Of a DNA stretch of 26,203 bases, positions 1-11,866 are shown in pieces (position 1 is the stretch's first letter; each line of letters begins with the position of its first letter). The notes under the pieces were generated by a model, which saw only the letters and a list, made by a program, of their open reading frames with translations, was not told the origin of the DNA and made no database searches. The translations under genes were made by a program, and so were the position numbers. Location of the stretch: the NCBI GenBank assembly GCA_000708835.1, contig DF237829.1, positions 1 through 26,203 of the forward strand, in the 5' to 3' direction. This stretch comes from Klebsormidium nitens (taxonomy: Eukaryota > Streptophyta > Klebsormidiophyceae > Klebsormidiales > Klebsormidiaceae).

Positions 1-1811
1 ATCTTAATGGTCTGAAACGACCTTCTAGAAGTTTCCACGGCTCCATAGCCTATAAACCACCCTCTGCATATATGAATATCCCTAAAAATCCTGCGAGGAT
101 CACGCTCCTCGTGCATGCAATCCCATAGCATGTCTTGGAATGCTATCATGCCTGAGCGCCACAAACATATGCATATTGAATCATTCACTTAGGCCCTGCG
201 GCCGGTTGAGGCCCGCGTTGTATATATAACAGCTAGGCCCGGCGGCCAAGCGGGGGCCGGCCCCCTGTGCTGCGGCGCATGCCATGATGGGCTGTTCAAG
301 CCCGCGCGTCGGCCGCCGTGGGCGAGTCCGATCTACACAGCTATGAGTACGCCCATGCATCATGGCATGCGTAGATTGAAAGTGATAGGCCATGCAGCGT
401 ATGCGAAACACATAGTATAGAATCATTTTGTACTGTCATTGCATTTTTTTCAATGATTGGAATGATCTCCAGCCTGAGACTGCACGCTGAGCTTATGTAG
501 GAAGCCAAGGCGGCTACTGTAGTTGTTTTCCGGTGCACCGTATTTATATCTGCACACGATGAGGCCGCCTCAATTGATTCGCGGTCCTTTATTGAGCCCA
601 TATTAAGTTGGTGGCCGGACTTACAAATCCCAGGCTCGGGAACTACCCATCGCAACAATCAATGCAGAAGCAAGGACCAGAGACGACAATCAACCAAACG
701 TACAGTCGAAGCGGGACGCATGCATTTCGAACCCCCTTATTTGAGTCGTATCAGCAGCTGTACGATATATACAACGCCAGCGCCTATACAGATAGTACTA
801 CTACATACATTTCTACTTACGGCCCTACCCGGGATGCACGGTTTTGGCGGACTCGTATGTCTCTCTTCACAGTGTGCTGCGCGACAAGGTCCCCCAAACC
901 GTCGCCCCGTACACAGCGTGGCTACAACTCTATGGAAACCCCCGCTCTATACACAGCTGCAATTGCCGAGACTACCCGTTCTGAAGTACTATTCGCAAAC
1001 TAATATCGTCCACATTAAGAATGGCCTGCGGAGCTCCACACCCGGTTCCCCGGAGACTCCCCTTCTCTCTTTCCCGTCCGTCACTCAATCGTATGCACAG
1101 AGAGTACACAAAGACCTCATACATGCCCGCTCGTCAACCCCCTCGCCTGGGAACGTTTTGAACACCGCCGGTCACTCAAGGCTAGAGTGCGCCCCTCTGC
1201 GGTATGTACACGCACTCCACCCTGCTCGTTTATATTTTGTACACAACGCTATGCATCCTGTATACAAAGCCCCAAGCTTATGACCGCACATCGACCACCC
1301 AAGAAGAATCCACGCCGGAAACGATGCGGCCGGGTGGACTAGAGGGCAGCTCAGTGGCGGTGGTCGGACCGGTTGCGGTCGTTGCGTCGTGACTGAGACC
1401 CGGGGTTTTCTGCAGAAGGGATACAAGAGAATCAAAACACCCTACCGTTGGTCCTCGTAGCCTTCTCTTTGCACTCCCAACTTCATATGGCGAAATTGAT
1501 CCTAATGCTATATTTGATAGCAGACTCATCCTCAAGCTACGCTTCTCTAACGGAACTGGCATTAAGGCTTTGTCAGGGAAGTCCCCTTGCAAGCTTGGCA
1601 CACCCGGTACGCCGGGCAGCAAGCAAATGCATCGGACAGAGGTCTGAAACGTCTGATCCCGTTGCCTTCTGACTGTGCTTTCGCGCATCTCAACGTGCAG
1701 CCCCGGACTGACGTTTGGCGTATTACAAGGGCTGTCATCAACCACGACTAAGCTCACCAGAGCCAACACGAGGACACAAAAATACCCTTGGCATACATGC
1801 TCGTCGAATGT
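1..1811. other. Intergenic/3' flank of the Pumilio gene, no recognised gene
   Basis: No frame here resembles a protein family I know. Open frames exist (187 codons on plus at 720-1283, 163 codons on minus at 1278-1769), but they show no recognisable domain and no splice partners. The first 730 bases are rich in GCATGC and CATGCA motifs, with a GC-rich patch near 190-330. The proximal part probably holds the Pumilio 3' UTR, whose end I cannot place. Two minus-strand matches to the PUF target consensus lie at 1203-1210 and 766-773. Confidence 0.5.
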
Positions 1812-4800
1812 TTATGCGCTGCATAGCAACTGCGCACCACAAAAATAAGGCCAAAAGCCCGCCAGCTCCTGTGGTTCTCTGCTGTCTTCGTTTCCGATTC
1901 CCGCTGGTACTATTCGCAAAACTGCAGCGCAACCGTGATTGCCACCCGCAGCCTGTCCTCCGCATGGCTCACCTGCGGATGCAATGAGCTTCTCGACGCG
2001 CGCGACGATGTGCTTGCCGTAGGTGTACTTTTTGAGGGCGTGCAGGTGCACCTTGATGCGACCGAGCAGGTACTCCCGCTGGCCCTCGTCCGCCACCTCC
2101 AGCACCTGCCACCGAAAGCAAGGGTTTGAGAACAGACCTTCGAAAACGCCGTCCTGAAACAAATGTGGCGCTTCGACTCGTATTTAGATGTAGATTGGGA
2201 GTTCTGAGTCTGAACATCCCTGCTGACCCTTGTCCGCCACCTCCAGCACCTGCCACCCAAAAAAGTGTTTTGGAAGGGCCGTTTCTGAGTCTTAGGCAAC
2301 AATGGGGAACACGTTTTTGAGCGCAACAGAGTCAAAACTAGGATGCCCTTGGACACAAAAGAGCTCCGAGCCCTCGTCGGCAACCTCTGGCCCTAAGAGA
2401 GTTTGAGCTTTACATTCTCAATTAGAAACAAAGACTTTCTGGGAACAGCTTTCGGGTCCAAGAAATATACGGACTTCATACACTTCAGACTTCGGACAGG
2501 GTTCTCACAGACCAACACCCCTCCGCTATTTGTAAATACTCAGGCCCCACCTTTTGCACGACGTAGTTGGCGAACTGGTCCTTCATCATGGCCTGCAGCG
2601 GCTCGTTCTCGTTCGTCTGGCCCAGCATCTCCGTGATCACCAGCTGACGCTCAGCGGGGCCGCCGTACTCCACGCACTTCTCCACCACGTTGCTGCGGAG
2701 ATGACCGCAAAATGTGAGGAACTATTGTGGCAAAAAGGGTGGATTGACAGGTTCTTGGGAACACAACGAACGCAATCTACAGCAGCTATCCAAGGAAGAT
2801 TATGGTTAAAGCTCAGTTAGTCTACAGACGTCAAACGGAATTCAATGCGGCTACGGTACTCAATGCACTTCTCCACCACGTCTCTACAGAAACATGCTCA
2901 CTGACGCGTCAGGGACTACGTCAAGGAAATGCTGGACAAGCTTCGGAAATCAATAGCGACGAACCCCAAAAGCGTTTTGAAGCAAACTCAACATGCATCC
3001 TGAACCCGCATGGTCTCTGAACCCGTCATTTTGGAGGTTGCGAACCCCTTGATATATCACGGTTGAAAACCACTCGGCAAATTTGTGCTGTCTCGCGGCC
3101 ACAATCCCATCGCCAGCTTGGATGCACTTGTCCTTAACCGCAGGCTCAACTTGCATGCCGCACCATAGACGATCCAGGGGCGAGTCCAAACCCGTCGACC
3201 TCCGTATCCCTTTATGGAAAAGACACTCGGAACAATACCAAGATATTCTCAAAGACTTTAAGACTACCAACCCACCTGGCAAACTTGTGCCGGCTCATGG
3301 CCACGATCTGCCCCGCGAGCTTGGTGCAGATGTCCTTCTTCTCTGCGGGCTGGCCGTGCTCCAGCACGTGCTGCACGACGTAGTTGCCGTACTGGTCCTG
3401 CGCCAGCGTCGTCGTGGCGCGCAAGATCTCCTCCATGATGCCCAGCTCCGCCTGCTGCTCCGGGCAGTGCTCCAGCACGCGCTGCAACGCAATGGTTTCG
3501 CAGGGTCAGGGTCGAAGTGCTTGACCGTCACTAGTTCAAGTCTACGGGTCAAGCTTCACGGTCCGTTGTTTCTACAAAACGATGACATCAGAGATCGTTG
3601 AACCAGGGAGGTACACATCAAGTTCTGGAAGATTCCCCGATTAAAGATGAAACGCTACAACTTTCGGCAGATCGAATCGTTACTGCTAACAAGGTCAAAC
3701 ATCGACCCAAGATGCCTCTCGATGGTTTATTTAGACTTGTCGGCATGGAAAGATACCGCAGTATCGTGTCTTCTGCGGAGATCAAACCTCAGAATGGTGG
3801 TCAAATGTCCCGCCCACAGTGCACCGTACCTGGATGACGCGGCAGCCGTAGGGGTGCGTGGAGAGGCTGACGACGTTGCTGTAGAAGGCGTTGACGATGA
3901 AGCCGATGCGGTCGGCGGGGACGCACTCGATGCACTTTTGGATGACGTGGTTCCCGTTCTGGTCGCGCACGCAGCGCATCACCTGCCCGTCCAGCTCCGC
4001 AATGAGCGCGCTCTGCTGCGCACGGTCCACCACCTCCAGCGCCTGCGCAGAAAGGTCGGGGCGGGTCGTTTCTTTTTCTGAGGTGCAATGCGGATTTTTG
4101 GAGTTTTGAAGTGCTTTGCCGTTCATCTTCCAAGGATACCCGGATGGGTCGACACATGCTTACGTATTCGAAGGGCTTTGCAGGCGTGGGTTTTCAAAGC
4201 TTTGAGGCGTCTGAGATTACAACAACTTCAGGCGCTCAACTTCCGAGGAATGCCAATGAGAAGGGAGAATTGGAGATGAAAGGACGCTGGTCCTTCTCCC
4301 GCTCTCGCGATCGGAACCTGGAAACAGCTTCTACTTTGTAGCTAGCTCAAGCTCATGAACTCGTTGCCACTTGGAGCGACTTAAATGGACACTTGACATA
4401 CTGGCCCTGAACTGAAGTGGAGGTTCAGCGATGGTGCTAATCCCGAAGACGCTCGCAGACAAGTAGTGAGGCAGCAGTAGTTGTCTTTTCTAAGCGTATC
4501 TTTGTAAAACAAAAGCTTCGAAACACCAAAGCGGGTGAGGGTAGAGCTAAGGGTAGAAAAAACCCCACCAGCCTCCACGTATAACAGCCTTCGACCAAAG
4601 TCCAAAAATCAGCGTCCCCCTTTCGAGGCTAGGATAAGCAGCTGCTGACCCTCACCTTTTGGATGACCCTGCATCCGTACATCTGTAGGGACAGCGCCAG
4701 CACGTGGCCCTGTAACTGCTTCGCCAGCTCGCGCCGCTGGGGAGGGGTGCCGTGCTCAAAGAACTGCGCAAACAGATGTAACAGCCCCTTATAAGCTGTT

Positions 4801-7800
4801 GCTGGCTTTCTTGGCGGAGCTCTGCACCGTCTGTAACCAAATGATGTCTCACAAGAACGGCCCACGATAACGCCCCGCAGTGCTGCTTTTGAAGCATCTT
4901 TTCGAGCAGAAGGCTGGTTCCGAGCCTTTTCAAACGCTGTTTTTAATCGAAAAGCTTCGGAGCAACTTCGAGACAGTGCGAAAACCCCAGCAGAAAAAGG
5001 CGACTTGAGATATCTCCGAGAAGCGGCACTCAAAGCGACCTGCTCTCATGCAACGAAGTTTTCCCGAACACCGAAGTGATGGGCGCTGTGACCTATAAAA
5101 AAATTGCAACGGGCTGGCCTGTGTGCCCCACCTTCTGTATGACGTAGTTGCCAAAGACGTCGGTCATGAGCGTGAGCGCGCGCGGGAGGACCTCCTCAAA
5201 GATCATCTGCTTCTCCTGGGGGGGTGCGACCTCCAGCTTCTGCTGGATGAACCGGCTGCCGTGCTGGTCCGCACTGCACACAGGGGCCACACAAAGTGTT
5301 GAGGGATCGAGCCTCAGTAGAAAGTCTGCAGCTTCTGTTGCCAGGTTGGAGTTTATTACTCCTTAAGCTGGTAGTGTGCACCCTGTCTGTCGCCCAGGAA
5401 TGACCTGCTTCCGTTGGATTGTGCCGAAAGTGGTGGTCGACATCAAGCACAAAGGCTCGGAAGCAAGTTGCATCCAGGTTCAAAGTCGGATCTTTAAAAG
5501 GACGACACAAGCAATCCAGATTCGGAACGATGCTCACTGGACTATAGCGGTGACTGCGGCTTCTACCAAGTCACAGTCAAAGAAACCCCCAGGCTTGCCA
5601 ACTCTAAGACGTATTCCAGCTTGATTCCTTGAGCCACATTGTGCCGGAGGGCGGTTACCGTGACCTTCTGCAACTTCGGACCCTGACATCCTCCAAAACA
5701 ACAGCATGTGTTCCCAGCAAATCACCAAACGCCAGGCCAACCTTGTGAAAGGGTTTCCTGAACATTGCCGACCGGCGCGGGCCCCTCACCTGAACTCCAC
5801 GACATGCCCCACAATGTCCGCCAGCTCAAACCTCCTCGTCTTGCTGTTCTTGAACTCCTCCAGCAGGCCCGACCCCCGCGTCTCCTCCGCTTTCTCCCCG
5901 CCCCACTGCCCATACCCGGGGGGCTGCCGGCCCCTTTCAACCGGGGCCCCCCTCGCCATCCTCTCCTCCCTTCGCACCCCCCCCAGAGGCGCCATAGCAG
6001 GCCCCGGATACATTGGCGCCACCCCAGGGGGGGATCCATAGTACGCCGGGCTGTGGCCACCCCCCTTGGGGGCAGGGACATTCACCCCCCCGGGGCGGCG
6101 TTCAGGGCTGAACCCGAAACCACCCAAAGCCCCCCGCTCCATCAGAAGCTCCCCGCCAGCGCCAGGTGGCGTCCCCACATAAGGAGCGGGTTCTCGCCCC
6201 ATCCTCGCGTCATCGGCGCTCCTTTGGAGGTAGGCGATGTACATGGGATCCGCCTGGGGGGCGCCGCCCCGGTACATGGGATGCATCCCCGCACCCCCCT
6301 GGTCGTACATCATTCCCGAGGGGGGGTAGCTGCCGAACGGGCTGACCATCGTTGGGCTCATTGGGAAACCCCCCATTTGCATTGCGGCTGCCGCGGCATA
6401 CTGGGGCCCGTACATGGCTGCTGCCGCTTGCATGTTTTGGAAGTAGGCGGGATTGTTGGCCATGTGCTGGTACATAGCGGCAGCCGCTGCGGCGCTGAAC
6501 ATTTCGGGGGGGCCGCCGGAGGGGCCTCCAGGGCCCCCTGGAACGGACATCGGGATGCTGCTGGTGCGGCTGCGGGGGTGGTCCTGAGGGTGGGAACGGT
6601 GGCTCGGCTTGCGGTAGTTGTCCTGGAAGGGAAGAGAATAGTAGAGACGAATTTCAGAGGGTGACCAAGTTCCTGTGCGAACTCTATATTCATGGAGAGG
6701 CGAAGCACAAGGAAACCACGTGGCCTCAGTTCACCTACTTCCTCACACAGAGTGTCAGCCATCAGCACAGTGTTGCTACACCATCTGCGGTGCTTTTAAA
6801 AGCGTTACAACTGGTTGAGTCAGGTGGACACAAATTCAGACTCGTCTGAACCAGCCCGAAATGTGAGAACTCCTTCCACAGAGAGGTGAACTTTCTTGCT
6901 CGCTATTCAATGAAGACACCATGGGCTTGAATAACATGGAGTAAGTGTCTGTGCCGTCAGAGCGGTAGCCCACCTGTGGATGCAGCGCTTTCCTGTGGCT
7001 CTCCCCCCCACGCGAATGTACCTGGTGCTCCTGCTCCATGCCCCCATCCCGAAACCCTTCTCCTCCTCCGACCCTCAACCCCTGCATCTGGGCCGTCAGA
7101 TCCGACGCCGACGCACTGTTCGCGCGGCTAAGGTTGTGCAAACCCCCTCCCTCATGCAAACCCGCCGTAGCGCCCGTTCCAATTGGCGCGGGACTCGCGT
7201 GCCTTGGTGGAGCACCCACCGAAGGGGGGCCTGAGAGAGTGCTTGCAGGGGAGGGGATGCCCAGACTGCCCAAAGGTTTGGGTGTTGCGGTGTTCGAGCG
7301 CGGGACAGGCGCAGGCGACTCAGCGCGGTGCAGCGCGGCGGCTTCTTGCAGGAGCGAAGGCGCGTCGTCATCGCGGTTGGCGTTGCGCGAGTGGCTGTAG
7401 ACAGGGGAGGGCGTGCGGGGAAAATCCTCCTGCAGATGAGAAGGGGGGGTGACTAAGTTGAGGGATTTTAAAGATACAAGAGGGACATATTGGACTGGGG
7501 ATAATTTCTGTTTGCAAACAAAGGGGCAGAGGAAGTGAACTCTGGTGGCATAATAGAGGAGCTCAATATGATCACTTACTCGAAGAAGAAGCTCTCAGTC
7601 GAAGAGCAATTAGGACTAGAAAGGCATGACTGTAATCAGGCTAGCTTGTCACGGAAACATAGGACCACCTGCCAACGAGGCACTGTGCAGGTGAAATCAT
7701 GACGCCAAACTCTTTGCATTCTTTCTCTCGCTAAATCTCTTGCGATTCTGACAAGCAGGCTTTACCGACAAACCCAAGCGCCGCACCTGGATGAGGTCCA

Positions 7801-10177
7801 CCAGGCTCTTGGGCTTGGCCCCCAGCCCCATGCTGGTTAGCCCCAACAGCACCCCAGGGTCTCGCTGCCAATCGTGCTGGGGGTTCGAGAGACCGCCCAT
7901 TCCTTCAAGAAAAGAAAGAAACACAGTCACTTAATGCAAGGCAGTTGGGTGTTGCTTATGGAAACATGTCAAGCTGGAAAATAGAGGAAGTGTAAGAAAA
8001 GTTGTTGGGGTGTGTCAACTTGTGCAGCGGCCGAGTCAGGCTGTTCTTTGCTTGCTCTTGGAGAAAAGGGTGGGGTAGTAGAGCAACAGTGACTGCCACT
8101 TCCTACCCCCCGGTCCACTGTTGCACAGCCAAAAAGATCCAGAGAAAGCTCCAAACACAGCTAATGCTTCGGTACAAAATGGATCCCATGAAGACCAGGG
8201 ACCTGCAATGGAAAGATTGGTACCACATGCTGCAGCAGTTGAGCTTCACATGCACTCTGCCCTAGCTTTCTGCCAGATTTTGCAACATAAGGGATGCAAT
8301 TTGAAGCATGGCCACATTTCAAGTCAACTCTGGCACGACGACTCAATAAGCCGCGTGGTGCGGAGGAAAGACGATCAGCACTTCATCTAAAAAGCTGACA
8401 CCATATGTCCAAGTTTTCTCAAAACTCTACTTCGCTTTTGCCACATTAAGGGTGCTCGTCAAGATTGAAATCAATGTTCGATCTGGAACACAGTATCCAA
8501 CCCAACCGGTCGGACAAACTTTTCTCAACCAATGAAGCATAGAGCGCGTTGGACCTTTACCACCTCATCACAGTTCATTTCAGCACCTGCGCTCTAGTCT
8601 TCAAAGCTGCAGCATCTGATAGCTTGCTACTTTTCGATGAACTGACGAGCACAAGTTGCACCGCAAATGTGTAGCACGGAATGTGCATGGTAATGCACCC
8701 CGCATTTTCGCACGAGCTCCGTGACGAGCCCAAAACGGGAGGCCAGATAAGGACTACCTCGAAATTGGCACCTGACAGTGGTTCAACGGAGTGCTCTCAA
8801 AAATGCAATCTGGGCGTAATTTCTCGCAGAAATTGGAATATGAAGCAGAAGTTCGAACATGCTACAGCGTCCTTTCAAGCAAAATGTTTCTTAAGGTCGG
8901 CAAAAAATGGGCCAAACATATTCTGAAAGCATGCGACCACAAGTTGCAGTGCCCTCAAGCCTCTGGCAACAGCCAGGCTCCAACTTACAATGCAAGGTCT
9001 TTCCTTGATCCCTAAAATCCACGTATTTCAATGTAGAAAACCCTTCATTTGAAATTGCTGCAAACAATCATGTGCCAAGCTGATGTCTATCGAGACTCTC
9101 TCTGATGCTCTGAGGATCAAGATGAAGCCCGGGGTCTTGAGGTTTTTGAATTGGAGAGAGCACAACAAGGATACTCAAATGGGCCACTAGAAAGCAGTGG
9201 TAACGGACCCCTGTACATGTCAACACACCTACATTCATAATTCAAACCCGACATGTTGCAATGCAAAACATTGAAGAGTACCTCTCCATCCTGTCCGAAG
9301 CACCGGGGGGCTTCCGGCCGTTCTCTCCGACAAAATGTAGCGTCTCTTTTTGCTACATTCCAATCTCATCCCATGCAGCATTACCCACATTCTTGCTTCA
9401 AGCCAAAAAAAATTGGCCGGAGAGGTTCACAAACTGAGATTCGACCGCAACCCGCTTCATAGAAAGCAGCAAACTTCACACTTGAGCGCGGACCCAGAGG
9501 CCAAGACCAAGAAATTCACCTGCAGAATTGCCCATATCCAAACCGTCACTCTCATTTGCCAGCTGTTCCGGTTCTTCCTCCCTATGCGTCGGCAGCACCG
9601 GTTGCGTCGCAAACAGCGACTTGCTCAGGGGCCCATTCTCCTCCGCCACCCCGCGCGGCCTTCCCGCACCGTCAAACCCTCCCCCTGCCTTCAACCCCGC
9701 CTGCAACCTTTGCGCCAGCCGCCAATTCTCCCACGAAATCAGGGGTGGGGGCAAGCGGGGGTTCAGGTTGATGTGGGAGTAGTAGTACGCCAGGTAAGCA
9801 GGGTCAGACCGCAGCTCCTTCTCATTCTCGGGGATGTTGTAGTCCTCGGCATACGCAGCTGCAATGCCCGCTTTGTCCCGCGCCGTGAGGGCCTCCCCGC
9901 CGTTCTGGCTGTGGAAGAGGTTACTTAGAGACGCAACTCCAGCCAGGCTGCCCTCCACGCTGGGAGGCGCGCTGCCGCTCCTCTGAGGAACATCGCGCGA
10001 GAGGAGGTTCTCAAAGCGCGCCCTGCTGGGACCGCGGAGAAGCATGCCAATCTCATGGGCCACCCCGTCTGGGTCCTGGGAATGCAGCCCCCGGTGCATT
10101 GTCTCGGTCATGGTGGCGGCCATGCTCCCCCCCCGCAGCGGAAGAGCCTCCTGCGAGTGCAGCTGGGCCGTGCTCAT
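1812..10177 (-). CDS. PUM: Pumilio/PUF-family RNA-binding protein, plant type, 10 exons
   Basis: A cytoplasmic regulator that binds 3' UTR elements and controls mRNA decay and translation. Exons in coding order: 9520-10177, 7787-7902, 6974-7429, 5790-6622, 5132-5273, 4656-4763, 3830-4042, 3276-3481, 2551-2692, 1812-2105; all junctions are GT-AG and in phase, giving 1055 residues. The start is ATG at 10177. The N-terminal half is the plant Pumilio (NABP) region: [13 protein letters not shown] at 67-79, an [14 protein letters not shown] block near 122-135, and [18 protein letters not shown] across the exon 2-3 junction. Residues 411-660 are Gly/Met/Pro-rich with Ala runs. The PUF domain spans about 660-1003. 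Repeat residues R1-R8 read S/R/Q, N/Y/Q, C/R/Q, N/H/Q, C/R/Q, N/Y/Q, S/N/E, N/Y/Q, which by the PUF code predicts 5'-UGUAUAUA. The 52-residue tail after 1003 is not conserved; an alternative donor at 1972-1971 could remove it. Confidence 0.93.
2232..2257 (-). pseudogene. Decayed copy of the Pumilio terminal-exon start, with its 3' splice site
   Basis: These 26 bases match 2088-2113 exactly, the stretch that spans the acceptor and first codons of the terminal Pumilio exon. The copy lies in the intron just before that exon. An exon starting at 2249 would read [20 protein letters not shown], one more residue, then a stop at 2184-2186. Similarity fades outside the 26-mer. Confidence 0.85.
2363..2395 (-). 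pseudogene. Second, more decayed copy of the Pumilio terminal-exon start
   Basis: On the minus strand this reads PEVADEGSE, against [10 protein letters not shown] at the start of the real terminal exon. The nucleotide match is also visible around CCCTCGTCGGCAACCTC against CCCTCGTCCGCCACCTC. It sits in the same intron as the copy at 2232-2257 and has lost the AG acceptor context. Confidence 0.6.
2814..2893 (-). pseudogene. Decayed copy of the exon encoding the second half of PUF repeat 7
   Basis: The minus strand reads [15 protein letters not shown], against [15 protein letters not shown] in the real exon (2551-2692). A 17-nt run is identical (2865-2881 and 2674-2690). An AG-ended acceptor-like sequence precedes it, as in the real exon. 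The frame closes soon after at a TAA, so it is not a complete exon. It lies in the intron 2693-3275. Confidence 0.8.
3064..3143 (-). pseudogene. Decayed copy of the exon end encoding the first half of PUF repeat 7
   Basis: The minus strand reads [20 protein letters not shown], against [20 protein letters not shown] at the end of the exon 3276-3481. The reading frame is kept through the match. The donor position is changed from CAG|GTGGGT to a weaker CGA|GTGGTT. It lies in the same intron as the copy at 2814-2893 and in the same order as the parent exons. Confidence 0.75.
7903..9519 (-). other. First intron of the Pumilio gene (1617 bp)
   Basis: The longest intron of the gene joins NSAG (phase 1) to [11 protein letters not shown]. 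The donor is CAG|GTGAAT at 9519-9518 and the acceptor GAAG at 7904-7903. I see no embedded gene, RNA gene or transposon. Confidence 0.85.
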
Positions 10178-11866
10178 GTGGGCCGCGTTTGAAGACGGAG
10201 CGAAATGAGCGGGTCATTCAGGGGCTGGCTAACCCAAACGCCCGCAGGAGAAACAGCGTTAAAGCATCCGATTCAGCGTAAAATGCACGATTGAACAGGC
10301 TTGCCCAGTCCCCTCTCTAGAGCTGTACTGAGCCCTGGGGCGCCATGTCAGCTGCTCCGAGTCCACATCAGGCCTTTGCTGGTTTTCCTTGTTTTCTGGG
10401 CGTGCCGCGACAGTCGACGCGCGACGCGCGAGTCGGACTCCTTCTTGAAGTTCAACTTGTAACTTAGTTGAAGTTCTTAGGCTTCAGGTGGTCAACACAG
10501 CACCGAAGTAGGTAATGTCGGGCAACAGACACCGTCGATATATTGCATTTATGTAGTTGTAAACAACTTGTCGCCCGTAGATTTTCTATAATTTTCGATA
10601 TCTTGTACGTGCACAATATGGTATGGTACGGTATCATGTATTCCAAAACCCTGTAAGGGTGCCCGCGCGCGGCATGCGGCCGCGCCGCATGCAAACGGAC
10701 CGTACGCGCTAGGTGCCGCGCCTGCGCGCCTTCAATTATAGTGCGCTGGCAGCTAGGCCGGGCGGCGCATGGGGCCCGCGGCCCGCGCGCGCATGCATAT
10801 ATATGCAGGCTGCAACAGCGCTATACCGGCCTATACAGTTCCTGCATCATTTTCACTGCAATGCACACTGATCAGTGTGATCGATCGAGTACCGTCATGA
10901 TACCGGCCAAGTTGGCATGCATGCTTGTCGAATGATCGGACGGTCCCCGGCCGCGTATTGAAAGAAACACTGATAATGAGAGACCATCCCTCAGTGCATT
11001 TCTCCTTGAAAGTCCACGCAAGTGCGCGGCCAGGTCATTCAAGCTCGATAATACCACGTAGGTATGCCATGATGTTGAGTGTCGTTGTTGAAGGCCAGCC
11101 TGCAGCCGCCCTAATTCAAGTCTGGGGTGCCCCTTGCATGCACATAAAAACGATTGCAATTGGGCTCTTGGGGTTTGATCCTCACTAATCAAACTGGCAT
11201 GATGCAGACCGGCAACTAGGTAGCCTAGATCGTAACATAGACTTATGGCTTCTACTTTCAGTGTACTGTGCCGTAACATGTTCCGTACGCTTCTAATGTC
11301 CCGTGTCCTTCTGGTTGATTCAATCTGCAGGTCTGTTTATAACAACACATCTTTAATGGTTGATTCACTCTTTCATGCTACAGCCCTTATACTCTGGGGC
11401 ATGCCCTTGAATCTGGTCATCGGCAATGCTCAAAGCAATTCTGCAGAATGATTGTTTGCAACACCTAACTCTCATTTTTTGCTGCTGCGCAACTCGATTC
11501 TACGGTGGACTCTCTTGAAGCTTTACAAATAAATGCTCAGCCTTTACAATAGTCTGCTTAGACGGTTCCAGGTGTTGTGCGCTGGCTATAAGAAGGTTTT
11601 CCTTACACGGACTGGCCGCTGAACACATGTCTACCTTAGGTCTGTGGGGAAGTCGTTTCGGCATCTCGCTCTTCAGGAAGGCCAAAAACCTTCCCCAAAC
11701 TAGCACGCAAGTGCTTTTGGTCGAGAGGCCTGCAGGATCGTCCGGAGTAAGGAACTGAGGCAGGCGTAGAGTTCACGAACGTAAGAACAATCATAGGAAG
11801 AGCAACGATTCGTAAAAGACGTTTCAATAAACTGGTTAGGACCCGCTTCAAAGGAACGGCAGCCAG
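10178..11866. other. Intergenic region between the Pumilio start and the kinase end
   Basis: It should hold the Pumilio promoter and 5' UTR and the 3' UTR of the histidine kinase, since both genes are on the minus strand. No coding frame is recognised. It carries a cluster of palindromes and CATGCA motifs at 10672-10924, described separately. No clear TATA box or polyadenylation signal could be assigned. Confidence 0.6.
10672..10924. repeat. Cluster of perfect palindromes and CATGCA (RY-type) motifs
   Basis: In about 250 bp there are: a 9-bp inverted repeat with a 3-nt centre (GCATGCGGC/GCCGCATGC, 10672-10692), a 14-bp palindrome TGCATATATATGCA (10794-10807), a 16-bp palindrome CACACTGATCAGTGTG (10864-10879), and a full CATGCATG (10916-10923). 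RY elements bind B3-domain factors in land plants. It lies 500-750 bp upstream of the Pumilio start codon. Regulatory use is inference. Confidence 0.6.

Noticed and set aside
720-1283. 187-codon open frame on plus downstream of Pumilio
   Set aside because: No domain or family resemblance, overlapping open frames on both strands, composition like the surrounding non-coding DNA, no splice partners.
1278-1769. 163-codon open frame on minus
   Set aside because: No recognisable motif; another frame on plus is also open across 1400-1640, so openness alone is not informative.
5385-5465. Possible relic of the PUF repeat 1 exon in intron 5274-5789
   Set aside because: A loose [13 protein letters not shown] match to [13 protein letters not shown]; too weak without an alignment score.
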